Assembly: GCA_003552625.1 (NCBI GenBank)
Contig: PUNM01000116.1
Coordinates: forward strand, 1 to 53,311
Reading direction: 5' to 3'
Origin: Ectothiorhodospiraceae bacterium
GTDB taxonomy: Bacteria > Pseudomonadota > Gammaproteobacteria > Nitrococcales > Halorhodospiraceae
Length of the DNA: 53,311 nt
Part shown: positions 19,036 through 26,674 of the stretch, in pieces
How the letters are laid out: every line of letters begins with the position of its first letter
Numbering within the stretch: position 1 is the stretch's first letter
Notes under the pieces: generated by a model
Told to the model about the DNA's origin: nothing
What the model saw: the letters and a program-made list of their open reading frames with translations, nothing else
Databases searched by the model: none
Made by a program: the position numbers and the translations under genes

Positions 19036-20058
19036 TCAGGATTCGCCGTGCTCCGCCTCGGCCGCCTCAACGGCCTCAAGCAAACGCTCCATGGCCTGCT
19101 CGCCACGGGTGCCGACCTCATCGACAAAGGTGTCGCGCGTCGGCAGCGCGCGCTCGCGGAAGACGTCACGCTCCTGCTCATCGAGCACTATGACCTCGAT
19201 ATCCGAGCCCTCCTTCATTGAAGCCAGCCGTTCCTCATTCACCTGCTGTTGCATATCGTGGGCCCACTCAACCATATCCGCCGTGATATCGCGGATCATC
19301 TCCTGCTCCTCCGCCGAGAGGCTGTCAAAGAACATGGAACTCGCCATGAACCCCGCAATGAACTGGGCCTGGCGGGCCTCAATGAAGTAATCCTGCACCT
19401 CGTAGAAACCCATCTCCTGGTGCGCGAAGTAGGGCTGAATGTTCGCATCGATCACGCCCTGCTCCAGGCCACCGTAGATCTCACCGTAAGCCATGGGAGT
19501 CGGGTCAGCGCCGTACTGGCGATACGTCTCCCGGAGAAGCCGGTTATCCATGGTCCGAATCTGAACACCATCGAAATCTTCGGGGCTGCGAATGGCCTCA
19601 TTGGCGCTCCAGACCTGCCAACCCTCCGGAAGGACGGAAATCAGCTCCATACCCCGCTCCCGATACGCCTGCTGGAGTGCTTCGCTCTGCAGAAAGTGCG
19701 GATCGTTGAGCGCCTGCGTGTTGATGTACTCGTCGTCGCTGAGCACAAAGTTGACGCTGAAGAGCTGGCTTTCCGGCACCGTGCCGCCGAGTGCCCCGGA
19801 GCCAAAGGCAAACTGCACAGCATTCCCCTGCAGCTGCTCGTAAATATCCCCCATCTCGCCGATGGTCCCGTACGGGAAGAGCTGGACTTCAATGGCGCCG
19901 TCGGTTCGAGCCTCCACTTCCTCGGCAAAACGCTCGGCGTACTGGTACTGGATGCTGCCCTCGACCTCTTCCAGGGCGATGCGCCACTGATCGGCGTGGG
20001 CGGCTCCGGCAAAAGCAACACTGCCGAGCACCACGGTGGCGATAGCATTGCGGTACAT
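19036..20058 (-). CDS. TRAP transporter periplasmic substrate-binding protein (DctP family)
   Basis: A 340-residue DctP-type receptor with a Sec signal (MYRNAIATVVLGSVAFAGAA, cleaved after AHA). The mature start DQWRIALEEVEGSIQYQYAE parallels its paralogue at 17922-18944. Substrate-binding landmarks include AVQFAFGSGALGGTVPESQL, EGWQVWSANEAIRSPEDFDG and VQIRTMDNRLLRETYRQYGA, where the Arg is expected to bind a carboxylate. The open frame extends far upstream, but GGGAGG seven bases before ATG 20058 and the signal peptide fix the start. It is divergent from the DctQM permease genes (117-base shared regulatory gap), which it almost certainly serves. Substrate not predictable from sequence. Confidence 0.92.
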   Translation of the reverse strand: MYRNAIATVVLGSVAFAGAAHADQWRIALEEVEGSIQYQYAERFAEEVEARTDGAIEVQLFPYGTIGEMGDIYEQLQGNAVQFAFGSGALGGTVPESQLFSVNFVLSDDEYINTQALNDPHFLQSEALQQAYRERGMELISVLPEGWQVWSANEAIRSPEDFDGVQIRTMDNRLLRETYRQYGADPTPMAYGEIYGGLEQGVIDANIQPYFAHQEMGFYEVQDYFIEARQAQFIAGFMASSMFFDSLSAEEQEMIRDITADMVEWAHDMQQQVNEERLASMKEGSDIEVIVLDEQERDVFRERALPTRDTFVDEVGTRGEQAMERLLEAVEAAEAEHGES

Positions 20059-20175
20059 GGGATTGCCTCCCGTCTGCGGAGTGATCGCCCCGAACACTAG
20101 CACAGGCCGCTGCACTGTACGTATCCCCCCGAGATTCGATATGTTTTTGCGATCCATAGCGCAGGAACCGACTGC

Positions 20176-20745
20176 ATGGCCACAAAACATCGGGGGTTGC
20201 TGGAGCGCCTCGACCGCGCCATCGCCTGGATCGAGGCGTTTATCCTCGCCGCTGGCGTGCTGCTCCTCGCCGCGTTGTCGATCAGCAACACGCTCTCCCG
20301 AAACCTCATGGGCACCACCATTCCGGGGACCTTCGAGGTCACCGAGATTCTCATGGTGTGGATTACCTTCGGGGGGCTGGCTTACGGGGTGCGCCGTGCC
20401 CGGCATATCTGCATGAACGCGGTCTACGATCAACTGCGCGGCCTCGCCCGCAAGGGGCTTCTGGTCCTGACCCATATCAGCACCGCGGCACTGCTCTTCT
20501 TCATGGCTTGGCACGCCGGCCACTACGTCTGGGATGTCCATGAGAGCGGGCGGACGAGTACGGCGCTCGGCATTCCCATGGGCTATGCCTACGTCATCGT
20601 CCCGGTGGGCTTGTTTGCCGGGGGCGTACAGTACGCGCTCAGCGCCTGGAAGAACCTCACGCACCGGGAGCTCTACCGCTCCTTCAGCGAGCGGGAACAG
20701 TACGAGGAGAGTGAAGAGGATCCGGCACGGAGCGCGCGGCTATGA
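20176..20745 (+). CDS. TRAP transporter small permease (DctQ family)
   Basis: A 189-residue inner-membrane protein with four hydrophobic segments, the DctQ subunit that stabilizes the large permease. Family features: AIAWIEAFILAAGVLLLAAL (TM1), a NTLSRNLMGTTIPGTFEVTE loop, TEILMVWITFGGLAYGVRR (TM2) and the Arg-rich RRARHICMNAV stretch. The acidic C-terminus (EREQYEESEEDP) is unusual for the family but fits a halophile. Its last four bases overlap the start of dctM (ATGA), so they are translated as a pair. Divergent from the DctP receptor gene. Confidence 0.93.
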   Translation: MATKHRGLLERLDRAIAWIEAFILAAGVLLLAALSISNTLSRNLMGTTIPGTFEVTEILMVWITFGGLAYGVRRARHICMNAVYDQLRGLARKGLLVLTHISTAALLFFMAWHAGHYVWDVHESGRTSTALGIPMGYAYVIVPVGLFAGGVQYALSAWKNLTHRELYRSFSEREQYEESEEDPARSARL

Positions 20746-22025
20746 CCACTCTGGTCATCACGGTCATGCTCATTCTGCTCCTGCTCGGCTTCCCGCTGAT
20801 GGTGCCACTGCTCGCCGGGGCCCTGTTGGTGGTGCTCGTCGAACTCCCATTCATCGGCTCGGATGCACTGATCCGGCAGATGATTACTGGCATCGAACCG
20901 GTGGTGCTTTCGGCGGTGCCACTGTTCATCCTCGCCGCCGACATCATGACGCGCGGTCGCACTGCCAACACCCTGCTCGACCTGGTCGCCTCCACCATCG
21001 GCCACATCCGCGGTGGCCTGCCGATTACCACGGCGGTAAGCTGCGCCCTCTTCGGCGCCGTCTCCGGCTCCACCCAGGCCACGGTGGTCGCCATGGGCAC
21101 ACCGCTGCGGCCCCGTCTGCAGCAGGCCGGCTACAAGGACAGCTTCAACCTGGCGCTGATCGTCAACGCCAGTGACGTCGCCCTGCTGATCCCGCCTAGC
21201 ATCGGCATGATCATCTACGGCGTGGTCGCACAGACCTCGCCAGCGCAGCTCTTTATTGCCGGAATCGGTCCCGGGCTGCTGATCCTGCTGCTGATCAGCC
21301 TGTGGTGCTACGTCTACACGCGCTGGCAGGGAATTGAGGGAGGCGAGCGGGCCAGCTGGCGGGCACGGGGTTCCGCATTACTGCGCGCACTACCCGCGCT
21401 CGGCTTCCCGGTGATTATCGTCGGCGGCATCTACACGGGCTTGTTTACGCCCACGGAGGCCGCCGCCATCTCCGTGCTCTACGCCGTCATTCTGGAGTTT
21501 GGGGCGTACCGCAGCCTGGGGTGGCGTGACCTGCTGGAAGTCGCCCGCTCCACCGGGCTGATCACGGCGGTGGTCTTTATCCTCGTCGGAGCGGGACAGG
21601 CCTTCGCCTACAGCATCTCCTTTGCGCAGATCCCGCAGGAGCTGATCGGCCCGCTGATCGATGCAGTGGCCCACGACCCGACCCTGGCGCTGCTGGTAAT
21701 TGCGCTGATTTACTTCATTGGCTGCATGTTCGTGGACCCCATCGTCGTGATCCTCGTCTTCACACCGATCCTTGCGCCGTTGGTCGATGCGGCCAATCTC
21801 GATCCGGTGCTGGTGGGTACCCTGGTGGTCCTGCAGGCAGCGATCGGGTCGGCCACGCCGCCCTTCGGCGTCGATCTATTCACGGCGATCGCCGTATTCC
21901 GGCGCCCTTACCTGGAGGTGATACGAGGCACGCCACCCTTTATCGCGATTATGATCCTGGCAACCCTGCTGGTGATCTTCTTCCCGCAGATCGCCCTGTT
22001 CCTCCGCGATCTGGCCTTCGGCTAA
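20742..22025 (+). CDS. TRAP transporter large permease (DctM family)
   Basis: A 427-residue, roughly twelve-span sodium-dependent permease that moves the DctP-delivered solute inward. Characteristic pieces are SAVPLFILAADIMTRGRTAN, FGAVSGSTQATVVAMGTPLR, NASDVALLIPPSIGMIIYGV and ATPPFGVDLFTAIAVFR, which line the transport site and sodium sites in the family. The start overlaps dctQ by four bases. The gene ends 24 bases before tonB, which is convergent; a very short CGTT/ACGA hairpin is the only structure in that gap. Confidence 0.95.
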   Translation: MTTLVITVMLILLLLGFPLMVPLLAGALLVVLVELPFIGSDALIRQMITGIEPVVLSAVPLFILAADIMTRGRTANTLLDLVASTIGHIRGGLPITTAVSCALFGAVSGSTQATVVAMGTPLRPRLQQAGYKDSFNLALIVNASDVALLIPPSIGMIIYGVVAQTSPAQLFIAGIGPGLLILLLISLWCYVYTRWQGIEGGERASWRARGSALLRALPALGFPVIIVGGIYTGLFTPTEAAAISVLYAVILEFGAYRSLGWRDLLEVARSTGLITAVVFILVGAGQAFAYSISFAQIPQELIGPLIDAVAHDPTLALLVIALIYFIGCMFVDPIVVILVFTPILAPLVDAANLDPVLVGTLVVLQAAIGSATPPFGVDLFTAIAVFRRPYLEVIRGTPPFIAIMILATLLVIFFPQIALFLRDLAFG

Positions 22026-22049
22026 CCTCGTTCAAACGAAATCGGTCAA

Positions 22050-22790
22050 TCACCGCAGTCGGAACTCGATCGTCACACTCAGCTCGAGTCGCTCGAAGGA
22101 CTCGTCCTCCGGGATCTCAGGCATCTGTACCGCCTGGATCATGCGCTCCACTTCCTCATCGAACTCGCCATGTTCTGAAGGGGTCCGGATCTCCCACTCC
22201 ATTACGTCGCCGTCGCTATCGAGGACGAAAAAGAGTTCTACCTCTCCTTCCAGGCGCCTTCGCTCCGCTGAACGCGGGTAACGCTGCTCCGCTTGCAGGG
22301 TGCGGTGAATATCGGCCAGGAAGGAGTCATCAACGTCAGACTCCGTACCCACCTCCGCCTCTTGTGGCTGGGCATCTTCGGCTTCCTCGTCCTCGTGCTC
22401 CTCTTCCGGTTCCGGCTGATCCTCTTCCTCCGGCTCCTCCTCCTCGTCGGGCTCGTCTTCCTCCTCCCGCTCAGGCTCCGGTTCGGGCTCGGGTTCCGGC
22501 TCAGGCTCAGGCTCCGGGTCCGGTTCGGGCTCGGGTTCCGGCTCAGGTTCTGGTTCCGGCTCGGGCTCAGGCTCGGGTTCCGGTTCGGGCTCGGGGTCGG
22601 GGTCAGGCTCCGGCTCGGGTTCAGGCTCATCCGGTTCCGGGGGCGCGGTGGCGAGCTGCACTTCGACCCCCTCCGGTGCATGACGCTCCTCAACGTCATC
22701 CGTATCCCGGGGGACCCAGGCCAGGATCGCCGCATGCGCCCCCAGCGCGACCGTGCCCGCAACAACCCAATGGACCCAACGCGGCTGCAC
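22050..22790 (-). CDS. tonB: TonB energy-transducing protein with Glu-Pro linker
   Basis: Couples the ExbB/ExbD proton motor to outer-membrane receptors. 246 residues: one N-terminal TM helix (WVHWVVAGTVALGAHAAILA), a periplasmic linker (51-148) and the C-terminal TonB domain (QRYPRSAERRRLEGEVELFF, carrying the YP signature) ending FRLR. The linker is almost pure Glu-Pro/Asp-Pro, then Glu-rich, with no Lys-Pro segment, unlike enteric TonB, which has both. The start is GTG with GGAGG six bases before, one base after the exbD2 stop, so it is the last gene of exbB-exbD1-exbD2-tonB. A Fur-type site precedes the operon. Confidence 0.93.
   Translation of the reverse strand: MQPRWVHWVVAGTVALGAHAAILAWVPRDTDDVEERHAPEGVEVQLATAPPEPDEPEPEPEPDPDPEPEPEPEPEPEPEPEPEPEPEPEPDPEPEPEPEPEPEPEPEREEEDEPDEEEEPEEEDQPEPEEEHEDEEAEDAQPQEAEVGTESDVDDSFLADIHRTLQAEQRYPRSAERRRLEGEVELFFVLDSDGDVMEWEIRTPSEHGEFDEEVERMIQAVQMPEIPEDESFERLELSVTIEFRLR
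22470..22640 (-). repeat. Low-complexity Glu-Pro coding repeat within tonB
   Basis: A run of about 28 dipeptides, nearly all Glu-Pro with a few Asp-Pro (TonB residues 51-107). The DNA is a degenerate hexamer repeat (glutamate codon plus proline codon) with varied third bases, so it is maintained at protein level rather than being a pure microsatellite. Such tracts can change length by slippage in whole codon pairs without frameshift. Confidence 0.9.
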
Positions 22791-22791
22791 G

Positions 22792-23196
22792 TCAGTCCTC
22801 CCGGCGCGTGATCAGTTGCATGCGTTCAGCCCCTGCCTCGCGCAGCGCGTCCATGATGTCCAGCAAGCGTCCGGAGTCCGCATCGGCGTCGGCTTTCACC
22901 TCTACCGGGCGGGGGGTTTCCTCACCCAAGGCCTCTTTCAGTCGCTCCGGAAGTTTCTCGAAACCGCTCAGCACATCGTCACCGACGGCGATTTCCCCCT
23001 CCGCGTCGAGCAGAATACGCAGCGGTTCATCGACAAGCTCGCCCCCCGATTCCGACTCCGCCGGATCCACCGCCAGTGGCGATTCCGGCTCCAGCGTCCC
23101 CGCTACCATGAAGAAGATCAGCAGCAGGAAGACGATGTTGATCATCGGGATGACGTTCTCTTCCGGCTCGCGACGGCGGGGTTCAGGCAGCTTCAT
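22792..23196 (-). CDS. exbD2: ExbD-family protein, second copy, lacking the membrane Asp
   Basis: A 134-residue ExbD/TolR-type protein: a short basic N-terminus, one TM helix, and a periplasmic domain. The TM signature is NVIPMINIVFLLLIFFMVAG. The Asp that carries protons in ExbD (Asp25 in E. coli, PxIDV) is Asn20 here, codon AAC at 23137-23139. The periplasmic domain is otherwise intact (EPLRILLDAEGEIAVGDDVL). It lies six bases after exbD1, which keeps its Asp, and one base before tonB. It may form a mixed ExbD1-ExbD2 pair inside the ExbB pentamer; alone it should not conduct protons (inference). Confidence 0.9.
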   Translation of the reverse strand: MKLPEPRRREPEENVIPMINIVFLLLIFFMVAGTLEPESPLAVDPAESESGGELVDEPLRILLDAEGEIAVGDDVLSGFEKLPERLKEALGEETPRPVEVKADADADSGRLLDIMDALREAGAERMQLITRRED

Positions 23197-23202
23197 AGCG
23201 CA

Positions 23203-23604
23203 CTAATCCCTCTCCTCGCGAATCACCGCCACGTTCTCGAGGCCTTTGACCGCGGTCGCATCCAGCGCCCGCATCACGGGCCGAACCGGCACTCCCTCAG
23301 CGGCGAGCAGTTGAATACGGCGCTCAGGATCCTCGCTGGCAAGGCGCTCGAGACGCCCACGCAGAGCGGTCAGATCCACGGACTCGTCCTCAACCTCGTA
23401 GCCGTCCACCTTGACCCGGATCTGTAAGGGCTCGTCCTCCATGTCCTCCGGAGCGGCATCCTCCGGTGGTGCATCCACGTCGAAGGCCTGCCACTCCACA
23501 AACGTGGAAGCGAGCATGAAGAAGATCAGCAGGATAAAGACAACGTCGATCAGCGGTGTGAGACTAACCAAACGCCGTCGGCGCGGTGGCTCCTCAATCC
23601 GCAT
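23203..23604 (-). CDS. exbD1: ExbD biopolymer transport protein, first copy
   Basis: A 133-residue ExbD with a basic cytoplasmic start (RIEEPPRRRRLVSLTPLIDV), one TM helix (VVFILLIFFMLASTFVEW) and a periplasmic domain (LQIRVKVDGYEVEDESVDLT). The essential membrane Asp is present as Asp20 (codon GAC, 23545-23547). It overlaps the end of exbB by 11 bases. With ExbB it forms the proton-driven stator that energizes TonB. The periplasmic domain is strongly acidic, as in the rest of the operon. Confidence 0.93.
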   Translation of the reverse strand: MRIEEPPRRRRLVSLTPLIDVVFILLIFFMLASTFVEWQAFDVDAPPEDAAPEDMEDEPLQIRVKVDGYEVEDESVDLTALRGRLERLASEDPERRIQLLAAEGVPVRPVMRALDATAVKGLENVAVIREERD

Positions 23605-24265
23605 GGCTTGGATGTTGGGGCGGAGTCGTTGTAAAGACCTGGGTCACGGCGTCCTCGAGACGGTGCCGGAAGCGCTCGACAATCCGCTCCAGCCACGTCA
23701 GCGCCGCCACCGCCGGGATCGCCAGCGCCAGACCGGCAGCCGTGGTCAGCAGCGCCTCCCAGATACCGCCGGAAAGGACGGCCGGATCGACCTGGCTGCC
23801 CGCGGCTTCCAACTGGCGGAAGGCCTCGATCATGCCGAGCACCGTGCCGAGCAGTCCGAGTAACGGACTGAGGACGCCGATGGCCTCCAGTCCGCGCAGA
23901 TAGGCCCGCAATTGCTCGAGCCGCCCGCTGGCCAGGCGCGTAACCTCTTCGCGCAGCCGCTCTTCATCGGTGCCATCCGCCAGCCGCCCCCGCATGGCAG
24001 TGGCCAGCGCCTCTGCGCCCACGTGGCGCGTCTGACCGAGCCGCTCCAGGGCCTGCTGCGGATTGCCGTCACGCCAGGCTGCAACCGCCTCCGGAATGCT
24101 GCGCCGGTCGAAAAGCCGGGCCGCAGCGAACTGCCAAAGCTTGATCAGAATCAGCGCGAGTGTGAAAACGGAGAGGATCGCCAGCAACGTGAGCACGGGC
24201 CCGCCGGTGTCGAGCACCGCCACCAACCGTTCCACGGTCCCACCGTTGGCGAAAGGTTCAGCCAC
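23594..24265 (-). CDS. exbB: ExbB/TolQ/MotA-family proton channel protein
   Basis: A 223-residue three-span inner-membrane protein, the ExbB subunit. TM1 is GPVLTLLAILSVFTLALILI, with a large cytoplasmic loop after it. The conserved C-terminal pair of helices contains LRGLEAIGVLSPLLGLLGTV and ALLTTAAGLALAIPAVAALT, the family signature with the pore Thr residues. The start codon is GTG with GGAG ten bases upstream. First gene of the exbB-exbD1-exbD2-tonB operon, placed behind the Fur-like site at 24324-24342. Confidence 0.93.
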   Translation of the reverse strand: MAEPFANGGTVERLVAVLDTGGPVLTLLAILSVFTLALILIKLWQFAAARLFDRRSIPEAVAAWRDGNPQQALERLGQTRHVGAEALATAMRGRLADGTDEERLREEVTRLASGRLEQLRAYLRGLEAIGVLSPLLGLLGTVLGMIEAFRQLEAAGSQVDPAVLSGGIWEALLTTAAGLALAIPAVAALTWLERIVERFRHRLEDAVTQVFTTTPPQHPSHAD

Positions 24266-24323
24266 GACCGCGTACTCCTATCGGATTCATGGGATGGATC
24301 AATGAGCGCAACAGGTTAATGCT

Positions 24324-24342
24324 ATTGCGAATCGTTTTCAAT
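24324..24342 (-). promoter_or_regulatory. Fur-box-like site upstream of exbB
   Basis: The sequence ATTGCGAATCGTTTTCAAT is an imperfect inverted repeat. Its core (24326-24340) matches 10 of 14 positions of the TGATAAT-N-ATTATCA Fur pattern. It lies 59-77 bases before the exbB start codon. Fur repression under iron would fit a TonB energization operon. No other strong candidate was seen in 24266-24364. Confidence 0.55.
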
Positions 24343-24364
24343 CACGCAGCGTTCCCATGAATCG

Positions 24365-24874
24365 TCAGTCCGCTATAGCCTTAGCCAACACCTCCCATTC
24401 CAGCTCGCTGTCTTCCTGCAAGTGGAACGCGAGTAGCAGAGTCGCTTGGCGCTCCTGGCCACGCAGCCGCACGAAAACCCAGTGATCGCTGAGAACCGCA
24501 CTGCCGTCTCGGTCGATCTCGACGGGTCCGGTGAGTCGGTCGGTCTCGTTGAGCAGCCACTCAGTGCGGCGCTCCAGATCATCAAGCAGAAAGGTCTCCG
24601 GCGTCGCCTCCACACCGGCTGCCTCAAAACGGCGCACCGCCTCCGTCGAAAGGCCGAGGCGCGTAAGCTGCGATTCGGCCGGATCCTCGCGGGCCAGCTC
24701 GGCCTCCAGCTCCTCCACTTGCTCACGTGCATCGAAGGCCACGTAGAAAAGCCAGCCGGTTACCGCTAGCAGCATGACCACGGCGGCACGCCAGACCAGC
24801 TTCTCCCGGATCTCCGCCGGATCCCGCGGCGTCGCTGCTCGGCCCGTCTTCGAGTCTGAACCCTGCCCGGTCAC
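24365..24874 (-). CDS. Hypothetical single-span membrane protein
   Basis: 169 residues, not recognised as a named family. A polar N-terminus of about 27 residues is followed by one TM helix (WRAAVVMLLAVTGWLFYVAF), a short coiled coil (REQVEELEAELARED) and a soluble acidic domain predicted to be periplasmic (LSDHWVFVRLRGQERQATLL). The start is GTG at 24874, overlapping the stop of the lipoprotein gene upstream by four bases (GTGA), so the two are coupled and probably act together at the inner membrane. There are no cysteines or catalytic motifs. Confidence 0.8.
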   Translation of the reverse strand: MTGQGSDSKTGRAATPRDPAEIREKLVWRAAVVMLLAVTGWLFYVAFDAREQVEELEAELAREDPAESQLTRLGLSTEAVRRFEAAGVEATPETFLLDDLERRTEWLLNETDRLTGPVEIDRDGSAVLSDHWVFVRLRGQERQATLLLAFHLQEDSELEWEVLAKAIAD

Positions 24875-25455
24875 TCGTCGCCCTCCAGTAAGCGCTGCAG
24901 ATCCGACTGGCCGACCACCTGGCGAATCCCTCGGGAGAGGACTCGATTGACCAGTTCCGTGTTCTTGGCCTCACTGGGGCCAAACAGGGCTCGCTCCTGA
25001 GAGCTCGAACGCGCACGGGAGGAGTAGCGACTGCCGTCAATGGACCCGCTGACATCCCATTCGGTGCGCAGCTCGACATGGCGGCGCAAGAAGCCGCCGG
25101 TCCGGGTGTAGTCGAAGCTGGTGATCTCAACCTGCAAGCGGCGATCGGCGGCGTCATCCCACTCGACGACCTCGACACCGCGCTTCTCCAGGGCCCGCGT
25201 CAACCCTTCGCGTACCGCATCGGCCAGCGCTGGCTCGCCCTCGATGGTGGCCCCGCGCCCCTCATCCCGATAGCCGAAGATCTCCCGCGGTCGGCGATCG
25301 ACAACGCGCAGAGCAAGTTCCCGCGGCTCCTCGACGGTCCGCTCATCCACGTCCACGCTTGGCTCCAGCTTCACCGTCTGCGACCCGGGCGCACAGGCCA
25401 CCACCAGCCCCGCGGTCAGAAGGACCACGGCCAGCGATTTCCAACTCAGTCTCAT
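24871..25455 (-). CDS. YajG-family lipoprotein
   Basis: A 194-residue envelope lipoprotein. ATG 25455 gives a proper signal (LAVVLLTAGLVVAC, lipidated Cys near residue 21); an ATG four codons upstream is the alternative. The mature protein shows the YajG pattern of short strands and conserved turns: VKLEPSVDVDERTVEEPREL, EPALADAVREGLTRALEKRG, LQVEITSFDYTRTGGFL and NRVLSRGIRQVVGQSDLQRL. YajG itself has no settled function. It is coupled to the 169-residue membrane protein gene (four-base overlap). Confidence 0.8.
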   Translation of the reverse strand: MRLSWKSLAVVLLTAGLVVACAPGSQTVKLEPSVDVDERTVEEPRELALRVVDRRPREIFGYRDEGRGATIEGEPALADAVREGLTRALEKRGVEVVEWDDAADRRLQVEITSFDYTRTGGFLRRHVELRTEWDVSGSIDGSRYSSRARSSSQERALFGPSEAKNTELVNRVLSRGIRQVVGQSDLQRLLEGDE

Positions 25456-25497
25456 GCCGAACTCCATTGCCTAGAGAATTCCTCGGAGGGTTGCGCC

Positions 25498-26457
25498 CTA
25501 TCCTACCCGACCGTCGTCGCTCTCCCGGAACAGATCGTGGATGGCTGGCAGCATTCGCTGCACAACGCCCTCGCCGATACCAATCGCCTCCTCGGCCCGG
25601 TGAAATTCGAGCAGCCCGATGTGCGCCAGACGCGGTGAAAGCATCAGCTCTGGAGGATCCCCCGCCATGCGACTACGGGTAATCCGATCCTGCATGATGT
25701 TCAACGAGCCGGCCAGGACCTCGAACACGCCCGGTGCATCGCGACGTTCGGCATCGCGGTTCCGGGTCCAGTCTCCCCATAGCCCCATGAGGGTATGCGC
25801 GTGGCTGCGCACACCCTCTGGGAGCTGCTGCAACCAGCGCTCCGCGTCCACGCTCGCCCCCGCATGGTGAGCCGAATCCCGCGTGTGCCGGCCAACCAGA
25901 TCGCCATTGAGATTCACCGCAATGACCACATCGGCGCCGAGGGCGCGGCAGACGCTCACCGGGACTGGATTGACCAACCCACCGTCGACCATCCAATCGC
26001 GCCCAATCCGAACCGGACTGAACACCCCGGGCAGAGCGCTGGAGGCACGAACGGCATCGGCCAGATCCCCGTCGCGCAGCCATACCTCGGTACCCCGGCC
26101 GAGGGTCGTCGCCACGGCCGCGTAGTGGAAGGGAAGAGTTTCAATGGAAGCCCCGGAGAGATGCTCTTGGTAGAAGTCGTAGAGGCGTCGCCCCTCGATC
26201 AGCCCCCCCGTTCCGCGAAGCGTCGGATCGAGCATGCCGATTACGTCACGCCGGGTGAGCTTGCGCACCCAGGGCTCAAGCACATCGAGCTTGCCGGCGA
26301 CGTAGAAAGCGCCCACCAGCGCCCCGATCGACGTGCCGGCTACAATCTGCGGGCGGATGCCTGCCTTATCCAGGGCCCGGATGATCCCGATATGGGACCA
26401 TCCCCGTGCGGAGCCGCTCCCGAGTGCCAGTCCGATCCGCGGTCCAGATTCCGTCAC
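25498..26457 (-). CDS. Patatin-like phospholipase family protein
   Basis: A 319-residue soluble protein of the patatin/RssA group, with a Ser-Asp dyad lipid acyl hydrolase fold. The oxyanion-hole loop is GLALGSGSARGWSHIGII, the nucleophile Ser lies in AGTSIGALVGAF and the dyad Asp in WMVDGGLVNPVPV. GTG 26457 has GGAGG six to seven bases upstream, and homology starts there; the longer open frame upstream reads as non-coding. No signal peptide or TM helix is present, so it is cytoplasmic, like RssA and YchK. Substrate unknown. It ends 43 bases from the YajG-like gene. Confidence 0.92.
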   Translation of the reverse strand: MTESGPRIGLALGSGSARGWSHIGIIRALDKAGIRPQIVAGTSIGALVGAFYVAGKLDVLEPWVRKLTRRDVIGMLDPTLRGTGGLIEGRRLYDFYQEHLSGASIETLPFHYAAVATTLGRGTEVWLRDGDLADAVRASSALPGVFSPVRIGRDWMVDGGLVNPVPVSVCRALGADVVIAVNLNGDLVGRHTRDSAHHAGASVDAERWLQQLPEGVRSHAHTLMGLWGDWTRNRDAERRDAPGVFEVLAGSLNIMQDRITRSRMAGDPPELMLSPRLAHIGLLEFHRAEEAIGIGEGVVQRMLPAIHDLFRESDDGRVG

Positions 26458-26476
26458 GCGCCGCCTCCGGTCTGTT

Positions 26477-26674
26477 TCAGTCGTGCAGGTGCTCCTGCTG
26501 CAGCTGCCGGGCCATCTGCGGACTCGGCGGTGCATTCAGCAGGTTGACCGGCGGGAAGCGCAGACTCGGCCAGACCAGGCGGACGCCGGCCACCCTGTTG
26601 CGCTCAGGCCCGGGCCCCCAGGACTCGCGCTGCGCTGCACGCAGCCAGATTCCTGGGGAAGTTCTCAACCGCAT
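26477..26674 (-). CDS. Small hypothetical protein downstream of nrdJb
   Basis: A possible 65-residue basic protein. ATG 26674 overlaps the end of nrdJb by ten bases and is preceded by GGGGAG at six bases, which argues for real, coupled translation. Third codon positions are GC-rich as in true genes here. It contains a Pro-rich stretch (WPSLRFPPVNLLNAPPSPQM) and ends with a Gln-rich helix. No domain was recognised. It could still be a chance frame in GC-rich DNA. Confidence 0.4.
   Translation of the reverse strand: MRLRTSPGIWLRAAQRESWGPGPERNRVAGVRLVWPSLRFPPVNLLNAPPSPQMARQLQQEHLHD

Noticed and set aside
20059-20664. Upstream extension of the second DctP (start at 20664)
   Set aside because: The extension has no homology and crosses the dctQ gene; ATG 20058 has a ribosome site and a signal peptide.
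22238-22811. Plus-strand and other-frame open frames through the tonB repeat
   Set aside because: They encode low-complexity Arg/Leu or Pro/Ala runs that come from the hexamer repeat read in other frames.
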